A stretch of DNA of 64,000 nt, taken from NCBI RefSeq assembly GCF_034067285.1, contig NZ_CP139286.1:1302001-1366000 (forward strand). The letters run 5' to 3'. Source of the stretch: Acinetobacter pittii. GTDB lineage: Bacteria > Pseudomonadota > Gammaproteobacteria > Pseudomonadales > Moraxellaceae. The position numbers were made by a program, and so were the translations under genes. Under the pieces are notes generated by a model. It made no database searches. It was not told where the DNA came from and saw only the letters and a list, made by a program, of their open reading frames with translations. Shown piece after piece: positions 46,817 to 54,387 of the stretch (position 1 is the stretch's first letter; each line of letters starts with the position of its first letter).

Positions 46817-46845
46817 TTGACACCCAAAACCGCTCCGATTATTCT
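46817..46845 (+). promoter_or_regulatory. Strong sigma70 promoter of the C4-like RNA
   Basis: TTGACA (46817-46822), a 17-base spacer and TATTCT (46840-46845). The -35 is a perfect match and the -10 matches 4 of 6. Initiation is expected near 46852, about 20 bases before the first stem of the RNA. Confidence 0.7.
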
Positions 46846-46865
46846 TTGCTTGCTGGCCACATTGC

Positions 46866-47012
46866 CAGTCGGTTTTAGCAGACCGTTTTCATCTAGTACA
46901 TCAAAAAAGAAATTTTTTGGTGTCGAACTCGTTCGTCCCCCTTCGTAGCGGTAGGACGGAGGAGGGACGCCTTCGGGCGTGCCGGTTCCTAGATGACTGG
47001 TCTGCTAACCCT
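46866..47012 (+). ncRNA. C4-like antisense RNA (phage P1/P7 C4 class)
   Basis: The transcript can fold into a compact cruciform. GGTTttAGCAGACC (46871-46884) pairs with GGTCTGCTAACC (46999-47010), and TCATCTAG (46889-46896) with CTAGATGA (46989-46996). Inside lie an ACGCC-TTCG-GGCGT tetraloop hairpin (46967-46980) and a GTCCC/GGGAC arm. The same 3' strands are also complementary to the leader of the next ORF: CCTAGATGA to TCATCTAGG at 47065-47073, over the Shine-Dalgarno, and CTGCTAA to TTAGCAG at 47037-47043. This a/b versus a'/b' design is that of phage P1/P7 C4 and P4 CI RNAs, which silence the downstream gene. Confidence 0.75.
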
Positions 47013-47017
47013 TCTTC

Positions 47018-47057
47018 GTTCTGCCACCATAATCATTTAGCAGTGATTTGGCAGAAC
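47018..47057 (+). promoter_or_regulatory. Leader hairpin displaying a C4 target sequence
   Basis: GTTCTGCCA/TGGCAGAAC is a perfect 9-bp stem whose 22-base loop contains TTTAGCAG (47036-47043), the second complementary site for the upstream antisense strand. Confidence 0.6.
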
Positions 47058-47081
47058 TTCTATTTCATCTAGGAGTCCGCT

Positions 47082-47189
47082 ATGCGTACTAATTCTTTTT
47101 CTTTATTGGCCTTTGCTAAAGTCTTTCTATTTGTCTCATGTAAACGGTCTTTAAAAGGTTTAATCAACACAAGGTTTTCTACGCCTTAA
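47082..47189 (+). CDS. 35-aa ORF downstream of the C4-like RNA (Ash/Icd-like leader or remnant)
   Basis: ATG at 47082 has TAGGAG 6 bases upstream, a good ribosome-binding site that lies exactly in the C4-complementary stretch. The product MRTNSFSLLAFAKVFLFV continues with CKRSLKGLINTRF and ends at codon 35. In phages with C4-type RNAs the controlled ORF is an Ash/Icd-like cell-division inhibitor. The beginning here has that look, and a later frame near 47238-47280 (EHTFFVRLLHACF) may be its broken continuation. I therefore think it is a truncated member. The link to that family is from memory. Confidence 0.45.
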   Translation: MRTNSFSLLAFAKVFLFVSCKRSLKGLINTRFSTP

Positions 47190-47350
47190 GAATCGTTACG
47201 ACTAAAAATCATAGCAACAATAAACCTGAGATAGGCGAGCACACCTTTTTCGTGCGGCTTTTGCATGCCTGTTTTTAGCGCTCAATTTAAGAGTGACGGC
47301 ATTTCTATCTCTTTTACATACAACAAAAAAATATTTTAAACGGTATAAAA

Positions 47351-47902
47351 ATGCCAAATTTAGAAGCATCATTTAGAGCACTTCGCGTGCTCCACGCGGC
47401 AAAAGATTTATTTAATCAACATGGGTTTTACATCGGGGTCGATCGAATTGTTGAGGAAGCCAAAATTCCTAAAGCCACTTTTTATAACTATTTTCATTCC
47501 AAACAAAGGCTCATTCAGATGAGCTTAACTTTTCAAACAGATGCATTAAAACATGAGGTGTTTTCTATCATTCACTCGTACCGTGAACTCATGGCATTCG
47601 ATAAACTTAAGAAAATCTACTTTTTACATGCAAACTTAGAGGGCTTTTATCGGCTGCCATTTAAAGCCATTTTTGAAATTGAAAAGCTTTATCCCGTAGC
47701 TTACAAAGTCGTTAGCGACTATCGGACTTGGTTTGTTCAAGAAATTTATAAATTACTTTTAACTGTAAAAGTTACCGCTACAGTTGAAGATGCCTATATG
47801 TTTTTGTTTGTGATTGATGGGGCAATGGTGCAGCTTTTAAGTGCAAATAAGATCGATGAAAGAGATAAATTATTAGAATATTTTATGTCGACACTTACTT
47901 AG
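47351..47902 (+). CDS. TetR-family transcriptional regulator
   Basis: A 183-residue regulator with the TetR N-terminal helix-turn-helix (residues about 10-55: AAKDLFNQHGFYIGVDRIVEEAKIPKATFYNYFHSK) and a helical ligand-binding C-terminal domain. It lies in the same direction as, and 162 bases after, the small C4-linked ORF, with no terminator between, so read-through from the C4 promoter may reach it. It may regulate the SDR-like pair upstream. That is inferred only from closeness. Confidence 0.88.
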   Translation: MPNLEASFRALRVLHAAKDLFNQHGFYIGVDRIVEEAKIPKATFYNYFHSKQRLIQMSLTFQTDALKHEVFSIIHSYRELMAFDKLKKIYFLHANLEGFYRLPFKAIFEIEKLYPVAYKVVSDYRTWFVQEIYKLLLTVKVTATVEDAYMFLFVIDGAMVQLLSANKIDERDKLLEYFMSTLT

Positions 47903-47933
47903 GTTGATTAATATTTTAGCGTTTAACTTATAC

Positions 47934-47957
47934 AAAAGCCCTCCGAAGAGGGCTTTT
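47934..47957. terminator. Bidirectional terminator between TetR gene and TonB receptor gene
   Basis: AAAAGCCCTC/GAGGGCTTTT around CGAA with T runs on both strands. The genes are convergent. Confidence 0.9.
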
Positions 47958-47974
47958 TTTAACTTAATTGAGTT

Positions 47975-50167
47975 TTAAAAGTCAAAAGATGTTTGAAGAT
48001 AGAACGTACGTGGCTGGCCTACATACTTACCGCCCGTAGAGTCTGTTGAGCGAGTAAAATATTGCTTATCAAAAACGTTCTTAATTCCACCAGCGATTTT
48101 TAAACCTTTAACTTGTGAACTTAAGTCATAAGAGGTACGTAGCGCAAAAGTGGTGTAACCCGGAATATCTCCGTATTTGCCATCTGCAGTTTCTTCTGTT
48201 TGATAGACATCACTATCAGGAACATCGGGTGAATGCTGCTTAGACTGAGCAAACATATCGGCATTTAAAGACCATTTATCTAAGGTATAACCTAACCCAA
48301 CATTACCGACATGGCGTGAGTAAAACGGTAGGTCTTTATCTTTAAATTGACCCGCTTCAGCAACTGCTTTGGTAAAAGTATAGTTTCCATATACTTTTAA
48401 GCCTTCTAACGCATCTGTTAAATGACCGAAATCATAACTAATACCTGTTTCGACACCTTTATGGCTAGTTGCACCTAAATCTGTCCAGATTCCGTTATTT
48501 CCAGCATCACGTACTAATGAAAGCTCTTTATCAAAGTCTAGGTAGAACACCGTAATTTCGGCGTTTAACCCATTACCTAGATATTTAGTTCCAATTTCAT
48601 AGTTATTAGACTTTTCAGGATGTAAGCCATCGGTTGTAGCAGTCGCAGTGGTTCCTTCAAGACGTGCTAGTTGGCTGTATTGCTGTGGCCCGAAAGATAC
48701 ACCTGCGTTTGCAAATATATTCCAGTTTTCATTTGCCGAGTACATTACAGATAAACTTGGTAAAAATTCGTCTGAATCAATTTTTGGATGAACCGTATTC
48801 GCTAGCCCATTTTTATCATAACCAGTGAAGCTATTATGAGTTTCGATTGATTCGAAACGTACGCCCGGTGTGATGGTCCAGCGGCCGAGTTCCATACGGT
48901 TGTCGATATATACCGCATGCGCTTTGGTGCCGCCTTCGCTGCTACTACGTGGAGCAAAATCTGGGGCTGATGAACCAGCAGCATAAGAAGCAGTACGCCC
49001 AGCAAACTCAGAGCTTTCTTCTTTTAAGTAACGATAGCCTACCGTTACTTCATTTTGAGTATTACCTAGTTGATAAATACGAGAGTAACGCGGTTCAATT
49101 GCATAGACTTTATAATCACGTGGAGCAGAGTCGAGACGCTTGTCACCACTCGCTAAAGTAGTTTCAAGATTACTTGTACGGAAAGAGTCGATGTAGTAAC
49201 TCAGAACTTCGAAGTTATTTTTTTCATCTTTATGGTTATAACGTAAAGAGACATCTGTACGACGACCTGCAAAATAGTTTTTTTCACCAGAAGACTGATA
49301 TGGGTTTTCAGCATATTGCGCCTGAGTTAAACCCTCTGGCATTTCGCCGCGACCTTCATAGTGATGCAGATTTAAAGCAACCGAGTCTTTATCATTAAAT
49401 TGATAAGCAGACTTTAACATTACATCATCGATATCAATCTTGTTATTTGCTTCTCGATAACCGTTACCTTTAGTCCCTGAATATAACAGAGCAAGACCTA
49501 AGCCATTATCTAAAGTTCCACCCACAAATAGATTAGGGCTGAGCTTTACTTGGTCAGTGCCAGAGGCATATTCTGAAGTTAGGCTAACAGTTCCACTAAA
49601 ATCTTGAGGAATTGAACGAGTGGCAAAGTTAATAATTCCGCCTACGTTTTGAGGTCCAAAACGAACCGATCCCGCACCACGGACGACGTCAACTGACTCA
49701 ATATTACCAATTGAAACAGGAGCTAAAGATAATTGTGGCTGACCATAAGGCGCAAATGAAAGCGGAACGCCGTCTACTAAAACTGTTGAACGAGGTGATA
49801 GGCGAGATGCTAGACCACGGACACCAATATTGAGTGAAACATCACTACCACCTGTTCCGCTGCTATCTTGAGCTTGAACTCCAGGAATTTGTTTTAATGC
49901 TTCTCGAATTGAAGTTGCAGCTGTTTCATCCAAACGTTTGCGGTCAACAATAGTTCGAGCGCCAGCATGTTTGTGAACGGTTTCAGCATTAGCTTCTTCT
50001 AACCAGTTACCTTGTGCCTTAATGGTGATGGTCGGTAATGCACTGGTAGTTGTATCTTCAGCATGAGCAGGAAGTGCTAAATAAGTACACGCAATTCCGA
50101 TTGCATAGCTAAGTGTAGAAACTTTGAACTTAAAATTTGGGAGTGAAAGAGCAGATGAGCGGTCCAT
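47975..50167 (-). CDS. TonB-dependent outer-membrane receptor, FecA-like
   Basis: The 730-residue receptor starts MDRSSALSLPNFKF and has a signal peptide (cut near PAHAED), a TonB box-like TITIK, a plug domain (about 60-170: SIREALKQIPGVQAQ, NIGVRGLASRLSPRSTVLVDG, DVVRGAGSVRFGPQNVGGIINF) and a 22-strand barrel ending in Phe (YLQTSFDF). It resembles FecA/ferric-citrate-type receptors but has no N-terminal signalling (STN) domain and no FecIR genes nearby. The ATG at 50224 is unlikely as a start because a Fur box (50191-50209) lies after it, so I chose 50167. Confidence 0.85.
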   Translation of the reverse strand: MDRSSALSLPNFKFKVSTLSYAIGIACTYLALPAHAEDTTTSALPTITIKAQGNWLEEANAETVHKHAGARTIVDRKRLDETAATSIREALKQIPGVQAQDSSGTGGSDVSLNIGVRGLASRLSPRSTVLVDGVPLSFAPYGQPQLSLAPVSIGNIESVDVVRGAGSVRFGPQNVGGIINFATRSIPQDFSGTVSLTSEYASGTDQVKLSPNLFVGGTLDNGLGLALLYSGTKGNGYREANNKIDIDDVMLKSAYQFNDKDSVALNLHHYEGRGEMPEGLTQAQYAENPYQSSGEKNYFAGRRTDVSLRYNHKDEKNNFEVLSYYIDSFRTSNLETTLASGDKRLDSAPRDYKVYAIEPRYSRIYQLGNTQNEVTVGYRYLKEESSEFAGRTASYAAGSSAPDFAPRSSSEGGTKAHAVYIDNRMELGRWTITPGVRFESIETHNSFTGYDKNGLANTVHPKIDSDEFLPSLSVMYSANENWNIFANAGVSFGPQQYSQLARLEGTTATATTDGLHPEKSNNYEIGTKYLGNGLNAEITVFYLDFDKELSLVRDAGNNGIWTDLGATSHKGVETGISYDFGHLTDALEGLKVYGNYTFTKAVAEAGQFKDKDLPFYSRHVGNVGLGYTLDKWSLNADMFAQSKQHSPDVPDSDVYQTEETADGKYGDIPGYTTFALRTSYDLSSQVKGLKIAGGIKNVFDKQYFTRSTDSTGGKYVGQPRTFYLQTSFDF

Positions 50168-50190
50168 GTTGATGTATCGAAATCCTAAAC

Positions 50191-50209
50191 GATAATTATA
50201 ATCATTATA
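50191..50209. promoter_or_regulatory. Fur box of the FecA-like receptor gene
   Basis: GATAATTATAATCATTATA matches 17 of 19 positions of the Fur consensus GATAATGATAATCATTATC. It lies 24-42 bases before the chosen start of the minus-strand receptor gene. Confidence 0.85.
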
Positions 50210-50224
50210 GCGAAAAAGTAACAA

Positions 50225-50609
50225 AATTTTATAAAATGGTTCATGTTTTTTTCTAAGAATTTTAAACTTTTTCTAAAAGGTTAATTTTGATAATAATTTC
50301 AAAGAGCTGACTATGATTTAGATATAAATAATAAGATTCTAGCTAGAGATTGGCTGTTAAAAGATCGAAGCCCTCTTATGTACAGCCACATATAATTTCT
50401 ATTTAAAGACACAGTAAGTATAAAAGTAGTGGTGAGATCAAAAGTATACTATTACAAACTTAATGAAGATAAACAGGTAATAAGTTGAGTTTAAAGGCTA
50501 TTTGTGTGAAATTGAAAATAATTTCATAAATATTTTTAATTAAAATCAAATAATTATTAATTTTTATTGAACATTTGTTATAGGATTTTTATATTAAATT
50601 ATTGTTTTA
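50225..50609. other. Divergent promoter region between two TonB receptors
   Basis: About 385 bases of AT-rich DNA hold no gene I can support. The minus-strand receptor promoter is near its left edge and the piuA promoter near its right edge, each beside a Fur-type site. Confidence 0.6.
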
Positions 50610-50628
50610 ATAATCAATAATCATTATT
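50610..50628. promoter_or_regulatory. Fur box upstream of piuA
   Basis: The stretch ending AATAATCATTATT matches 13 of 19 Fur consensus positions, with eleven consecutive matches at 50617-50627. It lies about 40 bases before the piuA ATG. Confidence 0.7.
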
Positions 50629-50665
50629 ATTCGCGCTAATATTTACATGAACACACAAAATATAT

Positions 50666-52900
50666 ATGGAATTTATTAAGTCTCGCAAGAAGATTGCTAA
50701 ATCAGCAATAGCTTCTTCATTATCAATTGTAGCTACAACTGCAATGGCCGCTCAGGAAAATTCTGTAGCGCTTCCATTAATTCATGTTCAAGCAGATGCA
50801 GAGGTTGCACAGAGCCTTAAAGTTGATAAATCGGCTAACTCTAAATTTGTCGCACCTCTATTAAATACACCAAAATCAGTTTCAGTAATTTCAAAACAAC
50901 TTATTGAAGATATCAAAGTAAATACATTAAGTGACGCACTTCGTACTGTACCAGGCATTACCTTAGGTGCAGGAGAAGGCGGTAACCCGAATGGAGATCG
51001 CCCATTTATTCGTGGTTACAATTCAGAAAGTTCGATGTACGTTGATGGTATTCGTAACTCATCTTCACAAAACCGTGAAATGTTTGCTATCGAGCAAGTT
51101 GAAGTGACTAAGGGGTCTGCTTCTTCTATGGGTGGTGCAGGTTCTGTTGGCGGTAGCATTAATATGATTTCTAAAGTTGCTAAAAAAGGTGACTTTTTAG
51201 AAGGCTCTGTACAAGCAGGTACTGATAATTATCAACGTATCACATTAGATGGTAATAAAGACTTCGGTAATGGTACTGCTGGTCGCGTTGTTCTTATGGG
51301 GCATAAAAATGAAAAAGCGGGTCAAAGCGATGGCGCTGAATACAAGCGAGTAGGTATCGCACCTAGCATTACATTTGGATTGGATACACCAACACGTGCA
51401 ACTTTAAGTTATTACTACTTAAGATCTGATGACACTCCAGATTCAGGTGTTCCATATAATTACGATACGGCTAAAAAGACAACTGTTGGTAAGCCTGTTG
51501 ATGTTAAACAAGGTATTTATTATGGTTTAAAAGGTCGTGATTTCCAAAAACAAGAAAATCATATTGGTACTTTTAAAGTAGAGCATGATTTAAATGAAAA
51601 TCTTACTCTTGCTAACACCGTACTCTACAGCAAATCAAAAAATGATTACCTTTGGACTCAGCCAGATGATTCAAAAGGTAATGTAGCAAACGGTAAAGTT
51701 TGGCGCCGTATTAACTCTCGAATTACTGACACTGATATTTTCACCGATCAATTATCTTTAAGAGGTAAGTTTAATACTGGAGCTATCAAGCATAGCTTTA
51801 ATGTCGGTGCAGAATACAGTGATCAAGAGTCAGATAAAGGTAGCTACACGACAACATATCCGGGGTATGTAGGTTCTACAACGGGCGGTTTTAATAGTGA
51901 CTGTGCTATTAATGATGCGTGGTGTACTTCATTAACTAATCCTAATTCTAAAGATGCGTGGTTAGGTGGTCGTATTGCCAATAAAGCAACTACGACAACG
52001 ACTACAAAAAATACTTCTGTCTATTTATTAGATAATATTGAGTTTAATCCTCAATGGTTACTTGATTTAGGTGTTCGTTGGGACAAGTTTGATACCGAAC
52101 AGGTTACAAATGCCACTGGCGCTAAAATCGAGAGTAATAAAGATTTTGTTACTTATAATGCAGGTGTAACTTTCAAACCTACTGAAAATGGTAGTATTTA
52201 TGCAAGTTATGCAACTTCTGCTAACCCTGTAGGTGTTGATGGCGGTGATGGATCTGAGTCAATCGGTCAAGCTTATATGGACCTTAAACCAGAAGAAAGC
52301 CAAACCATTGAATTGGGTACAAAGTGGAACGTTCTAAACGAAAAACTTAATTTAACTGCTGCCATTTTCCGTACAGAGAAACAAAATACACGTATTCAAG
52401 TTGACTCAAGCCATTATACGAATGGCGGCGATAGTAAAGTTGACGGTATTGAACTTTCAGCAAACGGAAATATTACTGATAAATGGGCTGTGAGCGCAGG
52501 TTACACCTACTTAGATAGTGAAAATACTGATCCAGGACCAAGTTGTAGCCGTGCTGGTGTATGTACTCCTGAAAATGCAGCTAAAGGTAAGCAACTTCCA
52601 AACGTACCTAAAAATTCAGCAACTTTGTGGACTACATATAAAGTATTGCCACAAGTTACTGTAGGCGCTGGCGCTTTCTATGCTGACAAAGTATATGGTG
52701 ATGCAGCTAATACAAAATGGGTTCCATCATATGTTCGCTATGACGCAATGGCTCGTTATGACGTTAACAAGAATGTTAATTTGCAACTAAACTTAAATAA
52801 CCTTTCTGATAAGCGTTACTTTACTAAAGCCTATGCTTCACACTATGCAACTGAAGCAGAAGGACGTAGTGCAGTATTATCAGTTAACTTCAAATACTAA
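50666..52900 (+). CDS. piuA: PiuA/Fiu-type catecholate siderophore TonB receptor
   Basis: The 744-residue outer-membrane receptor has a signal peptide (cut after MAMA, about residue 28), a plug domain (about 60-165: NTLSDALRTVPGITLGAGE, PFIRGYNSESSMYVDGIRN, EVTKGSASSMGGAGSVGGSINMIS) and a beta-barrel ending in an aromatic residue (VNFKY). It resembles E. coli Fiu and Pseudomonas/Acinetobacter PiuA, which import ferric catecholates and admit siderophore-beta-lactams. The piuC hydroxylase gene follows 76 bases on, the known piuA-piuC order. No clear Shine-Dalgarno precedes the ATG, and a Fur box is close upstream. Confidence 0.88.
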   Translation: MEFIKSRKKIAKSAIASSLSIVATTAMAAQENSVALPLIHVQADAEVAQSLKVDKSANSKFVAPLLNTPKSVSVISKQLIEDIKVNTLSDALRTVPGITLGAGEGGNPNGDRPFIRGYNSESSMYVDGIRNSSSQNREMFAIEQVEVTKGSASSMGGAGSVGGSINMISKVAKKGDFLEGSVQAGTDNYQRITLDGNKDFGNGTAGRVVLMGHKNEKAGQSDGAEYKRVGIAPSITFGLDTPTRATLSYYYLRSDDTPDSGVPYNYDTAKKTTVGKPVDVKQGIYYGLKGRDFQKQENHIGTFKVEHDLNENLTLANTVLYSKSKNDYLWTQPDDSKGNVANGKVWRRINSRITDTDIFTDQLSLRGKFNTGAIKHSFNVGAEYSDQESDKGSYTTTYPGYVGSTTGGFNSDCAINDAWCTSLTNPNSKDAWLGGRIANKATTTTTTKNTSVYLLDNIEFNPQWLLDLGVRWDKFDTEQVTNATGAKIESNKDFVTYNAGVTFKPTENGSIYASYATSANPVGVDGGDGSESIGQAYMDLKPEESQTIELGTKWNVLNEKLNLTAAIFRTEKQNTRIQVDSSHYTNGGDSKVDGIELSANGNITDKWAVSAGYTYLDSENTDPGPSCSRAGVCTPENAAKGKQLPNVPKNSATLWTTYKVLPQVTVGAGAFYADKVYGDAANTKWVPSYVRYDAMARYDVNKNVNLQLNLNNLSDKRYFTKAYASHYATEAEGRSAVLSVNFKY

Positions 52901-52936
52901 TAAGTTTAAAAATTTATTAGTCTAAAAAAGTAATCT

Positions 52937-52964
52937 AAAATAGCCTCAATTTGAGGCTATTTTT
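52937..52964 (+). terminator. Hairpin terminator between piuA and piuC
   Basis: Perfect AAAATAGCCTCAA/TTGAGGCTATTTTT palindrome. The next gene starts 13 bases later, so some read-through is needed for piuC unless it has its own promoter. Confidence 0.8.
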
Positions 52965-52976
52965 AAAGGTATCGCC

Positions 52977-53660
52977 GTGATTCACCATATTCCTAATGTA
53001 CTTAGTAAAGAGCAAGTCCAGTTTTTCCGTCAAGAAATGGACAAGGTAGAATGGGTTAATGGGAAAGTCACTGCTGGTACACTTTCAGCTACAGTAAAAC
53101 ATAATCAACAATTGTCTGAAGATCATCCTCTAACCCATCAACTGAGTAATATTATTCTTGATGCTTTAGGAAAACATCCATTATTCCTATCTGCTGCAAT
53201 TCCACTGAATATCATACCGCCTTTATTTAATCGCTATGAAAATCATGAGTCTTTTGGCTTTCATGTAGATAATTCAATACGGCTAATACGTGGTAGTAAT
53301 CAGCGTTTAAGAACAGATTTATCTTGTACGGTTTTTTTAAGCGAGCCAGAAGAGTATGAAGGAGGGGAACTCGTAGTTGAAGATACTTACGGATATCACG
53401 AAATTAAATTGCCTGCTGGTGATATGATTTTGTATCCATCTACTAGTCTACATGAAGTGACCGCTATTACTTCAGGCTGTCGTATAGCATCTTTTTTCTG
53501 GGTACAGAGTATGATTCGTGATGACGCAGAGCGACATATGTTATTTAACCTAGATCAAACTATTCAAAACTTACGTATGCAACTAGGTGATGATCACAAA
53601 GAAGTGTTGAACTTAACAAATACTTATCACAACTTAATTCGTAAGTGGGCTGAGATTTAA
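52977..53660 (+). CDS. piuC: PiuC, Fe(II)/2-oxoglutarate-dependent hydroxylase (PKHD type)
   Basis: A 227-residue member of the PKHD/YbiX family. The Fe(II) ligands are seen in FGFHVDNSIR (HxD, about residues 96-100) and LHEVTAITSGCRIASFFW (distal His plus the 2-oxoglutarate Arg, about 159-175). The start is GTG at 52977, with TAAAGG 7-10 bases upstream. Linked to piuA in several gammaproteobacteria, it probably modifies the siderophore or another iron-related substrate in the cytoplasm. Its exact substrate is not established from sequence. Confidence 0.92.
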   Translation: MIHHIPNVLSKEQVQFFRQEMDKVEWVNGKVTAGTLSATVKHNQQLSEDHPLTHQLSNIILDALGKHPLFLSAAIPLNIIPPLFNRYENHESFGFHVDNSIRLIRGSNQRLRTDLSCTVFLSEPEEYEGGELVVEDTYGYHEIKLPAGDMILYPSTSLHEVTAITSGCRIASFFWVQSMIRDDAERHMLFNLDQTIQNLRMQLGDDHKEVLNLTNTYHNLIRKWAEI

Positions 53661-53679
53661 ATAACAACAAAAGTGATTA

Positions 53680-53709
53680 AGTAGCGTAAATTATTTGATA
53701 CGCTACTTA
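53680..53709. terminator. Bidirectional terminator between piuC and Fur-like gene
   Basis: AAGTAGCGTA/TACGCTACTT stem with a 10-base loop between convergent genes. It overlaps the stop region of the Fur-like gene. Confidence 0.7.
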
Positions 53710-54098
53710 TAAACATTTACTTCAATATTTAATGCCTTTTCATCAATTTTTTTCAATAAACATTCTAATAGTTCTTCTATTTTTTCATCATATTCGAAAG
53801 GATGAGATTTCCCGGTTTTTGTATTAATCAGATTTAAACTAATTTTATTAGAGGCTGGTCTATAAATTCCTCTGTTACTTTTACCCAAAACAACTCTTTT
53901 AATTAGTTTTCTATGTTCAAGTTCCGCTAAAGTACGATATGTAGTGGCCAGACTAATTTTTAGGTTTTTCTTTTGGGATAACAGATATATTTCTTCTGCA
54001 GTTATTCCCTTATCGTTCTCATGTAAAAAACGGAAAATAGCAACACGCGAAGAGGTAGCTGATAAACCATTTTCAATTAACTCTTGATGATAATCCAT
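53703..54098 (-). CDS. Fur-superfamily regulator lacking canonical metal ligands
   Basis: A 131-residue protein with a clear Fur-type winged helix (residues about 1-85: GLSATSSRVAIFRFLHEND, GITAEEIYLLSQKKNLKISLATTYRTLAELEHRKLIKRV). The second half (about 85-131) keeps the dimerisation helix but lacks the HHDH/HxH cluster and all CxxC pairs of Fur. Only one Cys (LLECLLKK) and one His (GKSHPF) remain there. It may sense something other than Fe(II), or act constitutively. It is convergent with piuC, so it may control the piu genes. This is inference. Confidence 0.85.
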   Translation of the reverse strand: MDYHQELIENGLSATSSRVAIFRFLHENDKGITAEEIYLLSQKKNLKISLATTYRTLAELEHRKLIKRVVLGKSNRGIYRPASNKISLNLINTKTGKSHPFEYDEKIEELLECLLKKIDEKALNIEVNVYK

Positions 54099-54387
54099 TT
54101 AGTTCCTCTGCTAATGGCTTATTTACACTTAAATTGATTAATAAGGCTTTTTTAGTAGTGGGTAAAAAAATCTATTTGAAAACCAATGATATTAGTCCTA
54201 ATTGTAAACCATTTGGTACAAAAAGTATTATGATAAAAAGTAAAAATTCTTGATTAAAATAAAAAAGTTAGAAGCCCATTTTTCCAAATCAAACTATGGG
54301 ATGAATCATATTAAAGTACGAATTCATACGAATAAAAATTAGTGTAAAAAGCCTATTGATTGTGCAATTAAACTTTAAAGATTTTTA

